Of a stretch of DNA of 64,000 nt, positions 13,825 through 23,867 are shown in pieces. The position numbers and the translations under genes were made by a program. The notes under the pieces were generated by a model that saw only the letters and a program-made list of their open reading frames with translations, did no database searches and was not told the DNA's origin. This DNA is from Eutrigla gurnardus. Its lineage: Eukaryota; Chordata; Actinopteri; Perciformes; Triglidae. Numbering within the stretch: the stretch's first letter is position 1; each line of letters starts with the position of its first letter. Location of the stretch: contig OY741282.1 of assembly GCA_963514095.1 (NCBI GenBank), forward strand, positions 19,438,102 to 19,502,101, given 5' to 3'.

Positions 13825-15063
13825 TTGTTGTGCTGCGTCGTCATCATGTCGTCGGCACTTTCTTCTTCGCCGGTATTCCTAATGTTACAATACTGCCACC
13901 TCCTGGACAGAATGTATTATGTCCGCCTATTTCCAAATGCTTCACTAAATGGTCCATAAACATATTTAAACAGAACTTTAAGCGCCTATTTCTGACGTTC
14001 ACTCTATATATATATAATATGTATTATTTTTACTATTGTATTTATCTGTGTCTTTTCCTTTCGTTTGTCTTAGTATTTTATTTTGTTTTATTTTACATTT
14101 GAGCATTTACAGCATCTAATGTTAAAGTGTCCTTGAGTACCTAAAAACGCAATATAAATCGTATTAATTCTTATTTTAATAATAATAAAAAAATCGCGTA
14201 TGATAAGTTAATTATGTTATACCGAACTAGCTATAATGTAAAAAGAGTGTAGTAATATTTTTTTTTTGTTAAGTTAAAGACTATGCGCTTACTTAAAAAC
14301 CAAAACCGTAACAATTTATTGACAGATTTTCAGATATTTAAAAAAATAAAAATAGAATTGAAACCACGCCTTTAAGAGATTTTTTTTTTTTTTTTTTTTA
14401 CTGTTGTACCATGTGACCCGGCTGTCAAATATGGCCCCTTACTTCTGGGTGTGAGAGAAGCGACAGCTGACAAAAGAAAAAGAAATCTGGAAAAAGGGAC
14501 GGCGCCGATTCATTTTATCACGTATGACACGACACGCATGTGGTACGTTCGCTTGCCTTTGTTTAACCTGGTTTTTTCCACCACTCCCGCTGCGCCAGCA
14601 GTTTTGCCCTCCGTGGCGTTGTGATAACCGTGTTCCTCCGCTAGCTTGATGCTGTCTGAGGTTGCAGCATCCTTGGCTTGCAGAGAGAGAAAGAGGAGGG
14701 GGGGTTAGCTGGTTTCCGCTGCGTTGTATACGTTAATAACAACACTTTGACTTGGATATCATTTATTTGTAGCGTGTCTGAAGACAAAAGGCAGCCATGG
14801 AAGTAGGAAGAGCATGTATTTCTCGTGCATGTGTTTAGACTGCTGACTGGGTGAATGTTCAGTGTGGCCGCAGTTCACGACAGGAAGCAGATAAAGGACG
14901 GGCAAGGTTCACTGTGGGGAGGGGAGGGGGGGTGACTCATGGACTCAGTGACTGCTACATTCAGTAATTCCTATTTTCATATTTCTATTTTCTGTTTATT
15001 TCTATATTTCCTCTTGTAATTGTAACCTCAATGATTTATTTCCCTCCTCTTCTTCTATTCCAG
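13825..15063. other. nup188-dolk intergenic region, dolk 5' exon and intron
   Basis: The left part (to ~14400) is AT-rich and featureless apart from a weak repeat fragment and a poly-T run at ~14381-14399. From ~14400 the sequence is less AT-rich, with a CATGTGAC E-box-like site near 14410. This is a plausible dolk promoter and non-coding first exon (about 14440-14540). A pyrimidine tract and AG at 15062-15063 look like the acceptor of the exon that carries the dolk reading frame. The transcription start was not established. Confidence 0.4.
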
Positions 15064-15076
15064 ACATCTGTAGCGA

Positions 15077-15109
15077 ATGAAAAAGTGGCCGCCAAGCGAT
15101 GAAATGTGA
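15077..15109 (+). other. dolk: Upstream ORF in dolk leader
   Basis: A 10-codon ORF (MKKWPPSDEM, then TGA) begins 14 bases into the putative coding exon. It overlaps out of frame with an ATG at 15099 that is in frame with dolk. A scanning ribosome that starts here would stop at 15109 and could re-initiate at 15213. Translation is not demonstrated. Confidence 0.4.
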
Positions 15110-15212
15110 TGAAATGAGAGGGGAAGCGCCAGAAGAAGGCCTTCAGTGTCGCAGACCAACCGCTCAGCTCAAGCCTCGTCCCTCCCCGGCGAGCCTCCAG
15201 CCCGCGGCCGCC

Positions 15213-16784
15213 ATGCTGATCGACCCGGTGCTGGTGGAGTCCTCCGTGGTCGTGGCCGTGCTGCTGTGTGTCCACATGGCGATCTGGAACCAGCACTCCT
15301 GGTGCTGCATAGCCCTCTTCATCCAGGCCTTCTACGTGCAGCACAAGTGGGACCGCCTGCTCAGGTCCGGGGGAGCCGTGTTCCAGTTCCGTCCCACGGC
15401 CAACAGCGGCATCGTCCCGGCCTCCATGGTGATGCCTCTGCTGGGCCTGGCGCTGAAAGAAAAGTGCTCCGCCTCGGGGAACGTCTACTTCGAGCGCTTC
15501 GCCATGGTGGTCACCATCACGGGCATGATGCTGGCCCTGTTCCTCTCGCTGATCGCGCTGGGCATCACCAGACCCGTGCCCACCAACACCTGCGTGATCG
15601 CGGGCATGGCCGGCAGCGCCATCCTCTACACGGCCAAGCAGACGCTGACGGTGTCGGAGGTCATCGAGGTCCTGGAGGTGCTGTTGATCTTCGTCTACCT
15701 CAGCCTGATCGTGCTCTACCTGCTGCCACGCTGCTTCACGCCGGGGGAGGCGCTCCTCGTCGTCGGTGGCATCAGCTTCATCGTCAACCAGCTCATCAAG
15801 CGCTCCCTGAACCTGGCGGAGGTCAAAGGCGACCCGGTGAACTATTTCCTGCCGGTGGTCATGGTGGGCTCGCTGTTGCTGGGCGTCTTCTTCGCCCTGC
15901 TCTTCTGCTTCATGGAGTCGGAGACCTGGGTGTCGTCGCTCTTCTTCCACATGATGACGGCCGTGCTGGGTCTGGGCGTCCTCATGCCGTGGCTCTCCCT
16001 GTTCATCGGCCGACATCCCATCATGTGGCTGTTGGATTTCATCACCTTAAATGAGAGGAGACTATGTCTGCTGGGGTACTGGGCCTTTCTGGCCGTCGTG
16101 GCCACTTGCGTCGTGCTGCACCAGAACTACCAGCGCCAGTCGGGCTCCAAGAAGCACCAAGCCTCCACCGTCGTCAGGAAGTACTTTCACCTGATCGTGG
16201 TGGCCACGTACGTCCCGGGGCTGATCTACGACAGGCAGCTGCTCCACGTGGCGTCCGTGGGTTGCTTAGCCATTTTCCTCTTCCTGGAGTACGTGCGTTA
16301 CTTCCGCATCCGGCCGCTGGGTCAGCTGCTCCGCCAGCTGCTCACCTTGTTCCTGGACGAGCGGGACTCCGGGCCTCTCATCCTGACCCACGTCTACCTG
16401 CTGGTGGGCATGTCCCTGCCCATATGGCTGTTCCCCGCACCCTGCGCCCCCAAGGGGATACTCCCCGGCGCGGGCGGCCTGGTGCCTTACGCGGGCGTGC
16501 TGGCCGTCGGGGTCGGAGACACCGTGGCGTCGGTGTTCGGCAGCACCATGGGGGAGATCCGCTGGCCCGGCACCAAGAAAACGGTGGAGGGGACGGCGAC
16601 GTCGGTGTTCGCCCAGATCATCGCCGTGGCCATGTTTCTCATCTTCGACGGCAGCATCAATCTGAACTCCACCTACTCGTGGATTGTTGGCTCCATCACT
16701 CTGGTGGCCATGCTGGAAGCCTACACCTCCCAAATAGACAACCTCCTACTCCCTCTCTACCTCTTCATCCTGCTGCTGCTTTGA
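15213..16784 (+). CDS. dolk: Dolichol kinase
   Basis: CTP-dependent kinase of the ER membrane that phosphorylates dolichol, the lipid carrier for N-glycans, O-mannose and GPI anchors. The intronless frame gives 523 residues from ATG 15213 (human about 538). I chose this start because it sits in a strong context (GCGGCCGCCATGC) and leads straight into the conserved membrane segment. An in-frame ATG at 15099 would add 38 low-complexity residues. Conserved blocks in order: QAFYVQHKWDRLL, ANSGIVPASMVMPLLGLALK, GITRPVPTNTCVI, EVIEVLEVLLIFVYL, LPRCFTPGEALLV, RKYFHLIVVATYVPG, FLEYVRYFRIRPLG and FLDERDSGPLILTH. Near the C-terminus is the CTP-binding block VGVGDTVASVFGSTMGEIRW, followed by PGTKKT. Many hydrophobic helices are visible. 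The frame is very GC-rich at third positions, unlike the AT-rich flanks, so long false ORFs appear in other frames. Confidence 0.96.
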   Translation: MLIDPVLVESSVVVAVLLCVHMAIWNQHSWCCIALFIQAFYVQHKWDRLLRSGGAVFQFRPTANSGIVPASMVMPLLGLALKEKCSASGNVYFERFAMVVTITGMMLALFLSLIALGITRPVPTNTCVIAGMAGSAILYTAKQTLTVSEVIEVLEVLLIFVYLSLIVLYLLPRCFTPGEALLVVGGISFIVNQLIKRSLNLAEVKGDPVNYFLPVVMVGSLLLGVFFALLFCFMESETWVSSLFFHMMTAVLGLGVLMPWLSLFIGRHPIMWLLDFITLNERRLCLLGYWAFLAVVATCVVLHQNYQRQSGSKKHQASTVVRKYFHLIVVATYVPGLIYDRQLLHVASVGCLAIFLFLEYVRYFRIRPLGQLLRQLLTLFLDERDSGPLILTHVYLLVGMSLPIWLFPAPCAPKGILPGAGGLVPYAGVLAVGVGDTVASVFGSTMGEIRWPGTKKTVEGTATSVFAQIIAVAMFLIFDGSINLNSTYSWIVGSITLVAMLEAYTSQIDNLLLPLYLFILLLL

Positions 16785-18368
16785 CCGGACAGATGGCACA
16801 AAAAAAAATCCTCCCTCTGTCCTCTTTCTAGGGGGAAGAAAGTGTAAGAAATACAAATATATGATAGTAGAAGTAACAGAAGTCCCTTTAGCACAAGAAA
16901 GAAGTAGTTAAAAGCTGACAGCTTGATCAAGCCGGGTATTCATTATGTGAACAAACCACTATAGATAGATCTGCTTCTTACTTTATGGCAGCACACATGA
17001 CGTTAGCATGAAATTAGAGTGCGTGGCCCTCAGATCACGAGTGATTTCAGCGTCAGAGGGAACAGAAAACAACTTGAGTAATATTCCTTTGAGCCGATGG
17101 TGTACGAGGGTCACCATCCAGACTCCCAACAGCTCCTGAATTATGCAAACAGGAGGAGCAAAGTGAAAAAAAAATCTCCTTTTTAAACACATTTGGTCAC
17201 CAATGAAAAAAAGTTTCCTTATCTAGTCCCTAAAATGCAAACGAAAACCTTTTTATTGCCTTTTGAAGAACATTATTTAAAGTTAGCTTGTTGATGATTT
17301 TGATATTATTTTTGCCTCCTCGATGGCAATATGAAAGACTTGCTGAAAATATTTGCCTTAAGAAGTATATATTTTCTATAGTGCATTACCTACTATTGTA
17401 GACGGACGCATGGCAGCCCCTCTCCTTTGTAAGGGCTGATTTATACTTCCATATGGCAGAAACTCACTATGCTCTCTTGCATGACACTAATGTGAATTTC
17501 AGTACTGTATCATGGAGTATCATACAGTATATTTCTGTTTGAGGTTTGATGGGACAAAGAAAAAGTATAATATACACATTTCCTTGTGAGACTGAGCCTT
17601 CAAACCCTTCATATTTTCTGGACTCTGTAGATATGATTTGGGCACAAAATGATGAACATAAGCCCTTTCCTTTGTAGAAAATATCCAATTTCATGTCATT
17701 GTTCTTGTATGAGGATACGGTTCATAACCTGAAACTTATTTTTCAACATGAATTAATTGAGCTGTAAAAAAAACAAACAAAAAAAAAAGTTTTTTTTTGT
17801 TGTAACAATTTATTAGCATGATCCTACTTGTATGTTTTGCCATCAACCTTTTTAAAAATGTGATATTGCATGTTGAGTGCATCAGAGACTCATTTAATGG
17901 CTGAGAAGCAGGACGACAGACACATTTTAACACCAGAGGTTTGGCTGTTAATCATCAATATCGTCATTTAATAATTATATGAGCGTAAAATTTTGATGTT
18001 TTTCCATTTAAGTTGCGTCTTAACATGAACATACTTGAAAATAATGTGTACTGTTGTCCGTTTGAAGAAAAAAAAAAGCAATCTGAACCTCTTTGTTTTG
18101 ACATTAATTAAAAAAAACCATGAAGAAGAAGAAGAATGCTGGTTGGTGACGATGTTGTTGAGGAGTTGCTGAATAAAAGTGTTTTGTGAAGTCTCCATGG
18201 AAAGTTGGTCGAAAGGTTTAAAAGTGTTAATTTTCCAATGTATTAAAACATTCATCAAACAATGCCGGTAGGTCCAGGCTGTGTGTCGCTCGGCTATAAA
18301 ACAAGCCTTTAAAGTGTGTGTTTAAAACCGTTCATCAGGAAAAGAATGGATCTTCTGTTTGTCCTCCT
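16785..18368. other. Convergent 3' UTRs of dolk and phyhd1
   Basis: No coding exon is visible. The stretch is AT-rich, with runs of T or A at ~17768-17798, 18068-18077 and 18110-18118. AATAAA on + at 18172-18177 could end dolk. TTTATT at 17809-17814 or 17252-17257 (AATAAA on minus) could end phyhd1. If these are used, the two transcripts overlap tail to tail. Confidence 0.4.
18172..18177 (+). terminator. dolk: Candidate polyadenylation signal, dolk
   Basis: A canonical AATAAA about 1.39 kb after the dolk stop codon. It lies only 192 bases from the phyhd1 stop on the opposite strand. Earlier variant signals cannot be excluded. Confidence 0.35.
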
Positions 18369-21300
18369 TCATTTCGTGTAGAGAGGCGGGAAAGGAAGCT
18401 CCTCGGTGGGTTGCAACCTTTAAACGCCAAAGAGATGAAAGCGGGACAATTTGAGTCCAAGTGAGACGAAACACAACCTTCCTCTTAGAAAACACAACAC
18501 AATATTCTCTAAAAATCTGCTCATTTAAAGACAATATAATTCGTTTTATGCATAAAGTGAGATTGTGAGTTCCATGTAAGATAGGGATAAAAGGTCTAAT
18601 GGACTCCCACCAGTTGTCCGGGCTCCAGCGGGCGTCCCGGGTCTCCATGAGATGGAAGGTGTAGACGTGGCGAGAGTCCTCCGAGATGTTGGGAGCGCTG
18701 CGATGCACCACCTCCCCGTGGATCAGGACTACGCCACCTTGAAACACAGAGAGGGGTCCATGGGTATACGTTGGACATGTGCAGCTTTTGACTGATTTTA
18801 TTATTACACAAACCAAGCACATCATATTTAAAGCAGCTGATAAATTCCTTCAATATTTAATCAATCATCAAAATAGTTGTGGATGAATTTTAAGTTGATT
18901 CATGAGAGTTTTATGTTTTTTTTCTTGCTGAGAGTTTGATGAGAAAGATTGATGTCACTGTCATGTCTGTAGGTAAATGTAAAGCCAGTTAGCTTAGCTT
19001 AGCATAAAGACTGGGAACAGGTGGAAATAGCTAGCCTGGCTCTGGGCAAAGGAAACACTGCTTATACTTTACTGGAAAATGGGCAAAAATATCCTCAAAA
19101 ACAGCGTCGGTGAAAGTGCTATAAAACACAAATTAGTTACCTTTTTTAACGGGGACGGGGATGAACTTGTCTTCCTCGTAGGTCTGCTCTGTACCGACGA
19201 AGTCCGTCAGGGGGAAGGAGCCCTTCGGGGTTCGCACCATACGGCGAGAAATCCCACCTGGAAGACGTGATTGGACAAAAAAGAAAAAAAGTCAGTGTGG
19301 AGAAACAGAAAGTGTCTGGAGGCGAGGGCACGGTCGGGTCGTACTGCTGTGGGAGCCCGGGATGAACCACAGGCAGCCGTTGTTGACGGTGGCGTCCTCC
19401 AGGGCGATCCACAGCCCCATGACTCGGCCCAGCGGCTCCGTGTACAGAAACGTGGCGTCCTGATGAGGCGTCACTACGGAAAAACAACATCATCTGCTAG
19501 AATGTTTATGAGTTTGACACACAAACACTTCTGTGTTCTTTAATCTATTAGTTTTCTCACCTTCGCCACCGATTCCTGGTTGCTGGAGGAGAGAGAGAGA
19601 GATATATCTTTACTAACTAGAAAGCATAGAGATTCTTTTTCATGTCCAAAAAGGAGTGGACTTATTTAATCCCACCCTTCTCCATAATTACTATCCTCTG
19701 TCATACATATATTTTTTAAGTGAATAGTTTATCAAAAGATTTTTTTTTTTTTTTTTTTTTAATTTAAAACAAACATTTTTTTCTCTTTTTTTAAACTTTT
19801 CTAAACAAGTATCTTACAAATATTTTTTTTTATCATGTATATATGATAGTTTCTTGAATATTAATTTAATTTGATCAAAAAATATAAACATATTGAGATA
19901 TTTTAGTATCCAAACATACATATAAATGCATTCAGAATTTAAAAATGAATACATAACAAATAATAAGTAAATTAACCTTAAATATGAACATGCTCTGCAG
20001 GATCACCGGACTGACGAAACCCATCTTCTTCCCGATGCCCTAAAACGACAACATGGGTGTTGGTTATTCTGGATGTAGTTCCTGGTGAAGTGGCAATACT
20101 GACAGATTCATTACAATCTGAACAAGATATTATTTATATATTATTATTTATAGAGTCCTTCGTGGATCACCTCTGTGTTGTTAGTGCAGGTCTTTGAGGA
20201 CAAGGCTGCTAATCTAATGAGCATAGATAAGTATATACTTATTAAACAATAATCCTGATAACAGTTTGTGTTTTATTGATGCGTCCTAGATCTTTGACAC
20301 AACTGGTCATTAAATTGTTCCTGATATTGTTTGTTAAAGGCGTTCCAAAGTATGTACTTAGAATACTAAGTATACATTTGAATATTATTATCAGAAAATG
20401 CAGGTTTAAATAGGGAAATGTTGCATCCGGCCGCGTTTCAAGGTGGAATTCTGTCTACTGGTTTTGTTCAGTGTACAATTACACCGACGTACATAGGAAT
20501 ATTTATTTAAATGATGAATTTGAATTGAATCCTCTGATGTTGTTCACTCACCTGGATTTGGGGTGAATGTGAAACCTTTTTGTACAACGGCTCGTACGCG
20601 TGTAGAGCTGAATGGAAAAAAAAAAGACAAAAAGCTGGAATTAGTTCTGGACTTTTAGAAAGCTCTTGATGTTTGGGGGAAATTTGATTTTAAGCTCTCA
20701 CCGTGTCCCACTTTATTGAGCGACAGATGTTTTGGAACGATGAACTCCCCTGTGAGACAGGAAGTGCTTTATTATATATAAATATAATAAAACAACACCG
20801 ACAGACGGGCCAGAAAGGATCCAAACAGAGCTCACCTTTGTCGTCAAAAACTCCTTTCTCAAAGAAAAAGCGAATCTTGTCTCCGCTGGTGATGAAATAG
20901 TCAGCGTTTCCCTGAAGGTCAAAAGGTCAACATCTGATCTGGGAAGTGAATGAGTGCACTACAGAGTCCAGAGACACGCCACGCTGACACAGACTGGACT
21001 TGTTGACATAAGGGTTTGCTATTAGCCGGAAAGGAAGGAGCCTGAGGGTCAAAGTCCCCAACGGGGGATCAGTGGATCCAGACCACGAGAGAACATAAGC
21101 AGGAAACCTTACCTGCATCTTTTAGCGCAATACGACGATGGCAAGCATGTGAAAAAGAAATACAGTGAGTTGTCGACACCGTTTCAGACTCGTCTCGCAC
21201 GGCGCCGCCGCCGCGGTGCGTCGGGTCACCTGGGTCTGGAGCTGCTCCTTGTGATAGGTGGAGAAGGTGGTGCGGCAGTGCTCCGGCACGTCCATCCGGT

Positions 21301-22924
21301 CCACGATCTCCGCCATCCTTTGCCTCAGCTCATCGCACTCCTGGGGGGTCAGCAGCCCGTCCAGAACCACGTACCCGTCCTCCACGTACTGTGAAGAGGG
21401 AGAAAAAGTGCTGCTGGGTCAATAAACCATCTTAAACAGTCTCTGGGTTATATTCTGTAGACCTGTGGACCGGACCCTGGAGACGGAGAGCTGGTCCAGT
21501 ACCTCCCGTACCGGGATCTAACAAGATTTCCACATAGATGATTTCACTCATACTCGTCTAGTATCACATGTACAGCATTAACATACTTAAAGTATTAAAA
21601 GTATTTCCATTTGTTTGAGTAGCGGTAGGTGATGGGTGGAATAGCTCTTATTTTGTCCGGTGGAATAGCTTTTATTTTGGTAGGTAGATTAGCTCTTATT
21701 TTCTTAGGTAGAATAGCTTTTATTCTGGTATACCTCTTATTGTGGTAGGTAGAATAGCTTTTATTTTGGTAGGTAGATTAGCTCTTATTTTCTTAGGTAG
21801 AATAGCTCATATTTGGGTAAAACTCTTATTGTGGTAGGTAGAATAGCTTTTATTTTGGTGGGTAGATTAGCTCTTATTTTCTTAGGCAGAATAGCTCTTA
21901 TTTTCTTAGGTAGAATAGCTCTTATTTTCTTAGGTAGATTAGCTCTTATTTGGGTAGGCAGAATAGCTTTTATTTTGGTAGGCAGAATAGCTTTTGTTTT
22001 GGTAAGTAGATTAGCTCTTATTTTCTTAGGTAGATTCGCTCTTATTTTCTTAGGTAGATTAGCTCTTATTTGGGTAGGTAGAATAGCTTTTATTTTGGTA
22101 GGTAGATGAACTCTTATTTTCTTAGGTAGAATAGCTCTTATTTGGGTATAGCTCTTATTTTGGTAGGTGGACTAGCTCCTGTTGTACAGTTTGAACCATG
22201 TAGTGTCCTGTTAACAAGGTCCTGAGACACGTTCTCTCAGTTCACTGTGTTTAATGACTCTGATGGAGAAATCAAATCACCGCCAGTTCACACAAACATG
22301 TAATTCATTGAAACACTACACACTGTACACGCTCCCTATTCAATTACATAATGCGTCCTCGTGAAGACTAACGGGCCACTTGTTGCTGCAGCAGGTGAGC
22401 TTATGTAATGAACCTGAGATACGCTGGATGTAAACTACGCGAACATTAACAATTACAATCTTACAATCTTGCAGGAATGAGCGCGCCGAACGGGAGAGGC
22501 AGGCGCTCCCGATTGATGGCAAAGCGACGCTCAGACCCGCAAACGTAGGTTTAAAATCCACTTTTTACGGCGTTATTCTGTGAGCTTTTTACAATTCTCA
22601 CGTTTATGGACGACAACCTTTGGTACTCTTAAAAAAAACCGTTTCCTTTTCACGGGTAGAACGATTGAAGCAGCCGTAAACTACACAAAAACATGGGCAT
22701 CTCGACTTTGAAACACGGCAGTTCTATGGGAAGACTTCACTCCCTGCCATCCACATGGATTTAGCGCGTTCGCGATTGCAGCACCGTGACGTCACGTGAA
22801 ACCACTTATTCCGTGTGCACGTGCGGTTAAAGCATCATGTGCACGCGCATGCCATTGTAAAACTATCTTCGTGTTTGAATTCAACGCTCACCTTTTGCAC
22901 GTCCCGATCCGTCATGAAATCCAT
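18369..22924 (-). CDS. phyhd1: Phytanoyl-CoA dioxygenase domain-containing protein 1
   Basis: Non-haem Fe(II)/2-oxoglutarate dioxygenase of the PhyH family; its physiological substrate is unsettled. Eleven exons: 22892-22924, 21230-21388, 20836-20911, 20702-20749, 20552-20607, 19977-20039, 19561-19582, 19345-19473, 19141-19257, 18611-18737 and 18369-18417. They sum to 879 nt, 292 residues (human 291), in frame throughout with GT-AG borders. The start MDFMTDRDVQK leads into YVEDGYVVLDGLL. The iron ligands appear as HQD in VTPHQD (about H156 and D158) and the histidine of GEVVHRS (about H246). ADYFITSGDKIRFFFEKGVF and EDATVNNGCLWFIPGSHS are family hallmarks. The C-terminus reads LQPTEELPFPPLYTK. 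Exon 7 is a 22-nt microexon. Intron 1 holds a 24-bp minisatellite and another intron a teleost repeat fragment. All catalytic residues are present, so the enzyme should be active. Confidence 0.94.
18960..19065. repeat. Teleost interspersed-repeat fragment in phyhd1 intron 9
   Basis: Contains AGCTTAGCTTAGCATAAAG, GACTGGGAACAGGTGG and GCTAGCCTGGCTCTG in order. This is a signature I recognise from a very abundant teleost repeat. Only the central part is present, with no clear ends or target duplication. It lies between exons 9 and 10 of phyhd1. Family name not known to me. Confidence 0.5.
21640..22170. repeat. 24-bp minisatellite in phyhd1 intron 1
   Basis: About 20 imperfect copies of a unit close to TTAGGTAGAATAGCTCTTAT followed by TTTC. 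Variants alternate between TTTTGGTAGG and TTTCTTAGG, and between AGAATAG and AGATTAG. Some copies are shortened or expanded. Because the unit is 24 bp, a meaningless + strand frame stays open through part of the array; it is not a gene. Confidence 0.9.
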
Positions 22925-23861
22925 CGTTGTCTGCTCGGGGGCGGTGTAGTTCCTGGGACAAGACCTGTAAACGAGGAGGCGTTACGCGTCACGTCATTGG
23001 GGTTCTACGCATGCGCGCAATATAATCTGGTCCGACTAGCGCACGGTCATTTAACGTGATCATAACCCATGATATACCCATTAATATGAATTATATTTAG
23101 AAGAAGTCGAACTGTTTCTACGCATCCTCGGCTCCAACCTGCGAGCACGGACTTCCGACCACGTGACATGTCGAAACTAATTAACGTGAAACCACGCAGA
23201 GGGGCCCTAATAGGATTTTCATCGTGGTGCTGTAGTAGCTCACCGTGCCCGCTAGATGTCGCCCGTGTCGCTGCTGTAACATGGACATAAACACGGATGA
23301 ACTCCACCGTCACCTCGTGGCCTTTCAAGTTTATTGGCCAGATAGTGGTGAATTACAACAAATTTGAGGTACTTGTACTTTACTTGAGTATTTCAATTCC
23401 ATGTTACTTTATACTTGTATAATATAATATAATAATATTTTATATATATACACTATATAAAACAGCAAATACTGTATGTTTGGCTTAAATTCATTTGATT
23501 TTATAAACAAAACGTAGCAAATATGATGCACTGCTATATAGACTTAAAAGTACATTTTTCTAATAATACTTACATTCTTTGTACAAAGTCATATTTTCAA
23601 TATAGACTATAGAACACTTTTACAATTTATTGTTACTTTTACTGAAATAAAGGATCCGTGCTGTTAGAGTTAATAACATGCTAATTCCAGTCATGTTGCA
23701 AGAGTAGAAAAGTATATGCTGTAAAAGTCAACTTCATCTTTAGTATTTAAAATAAGTTTCTCAGCAACAAGTTAAACAGTGGTCAGGACTTTCTCCTGAA
23801 AGAAGAACCATCCACCAGATGAGGAATCAACACGTTTCCCAAAATGATTTAGTGTTAAGTG
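22925..23861. other. Intergenic region, phyhd1 promoter side
   Basis: The ~400 bases beyond the phyhd1 start are moderately CpG-rich and contain an ACGTGAC-type site at ~22788 in the intron and others near 23160. They probably hold the phyhd1 promoter. Beyond 23340 the sequence becomes AT-rich and contains an interspersed-repeat copy. I see no gene. Confidence 0.4.
23362..23665. repeat. Degraded teleost interspersed repeat
   Basis: Begins with TTTGAGGTACTTGTACTTTA and CTTGAGTATTTC and ends with TTACTTTTACTGAAATAAAG GATCC. These flanking words are familiar from a widespread teleost repeat whose consensus I recall as having TACTTTACTTGAGTATTTC at one side and a TACTTTTACTT-AAGTAAAGGATC side at the other. 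The middle is AT-rich and eroded. No coding capacity. Confidence 0.45.
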
Positions 23862-23867
23862 TTTATT
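23862..23867 (-). terminator. lrrc8a: Candidate polyadenylation signal, lrrc8a
   Basis: TTTATT on + is AATAAA on minus. It is the last canonical minus-strand signal before the interspersed repeat, and it lies ~3.85 kb past the lrrc8a stop. Another candidate is near 24520. Either would make a long 3' UTR. Confidence 0.35.

Noticed and set aside
15036..16054. Long ORFs antisense to, and in another frame of, dolk (326 and 302 codons)
   Set aside because: Low-complexity His/Arg/Gly-rich translations overlap a well-conserved dolichol kinase frame.
19141..19257. Apparent 1-nt frameshift in phyhd1 exon 9
   Set aside because: On recounting the bases around 19200, the exon is 117 nt and the summed exons are 879 nt, in frame. 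The first impression was a reading slip.
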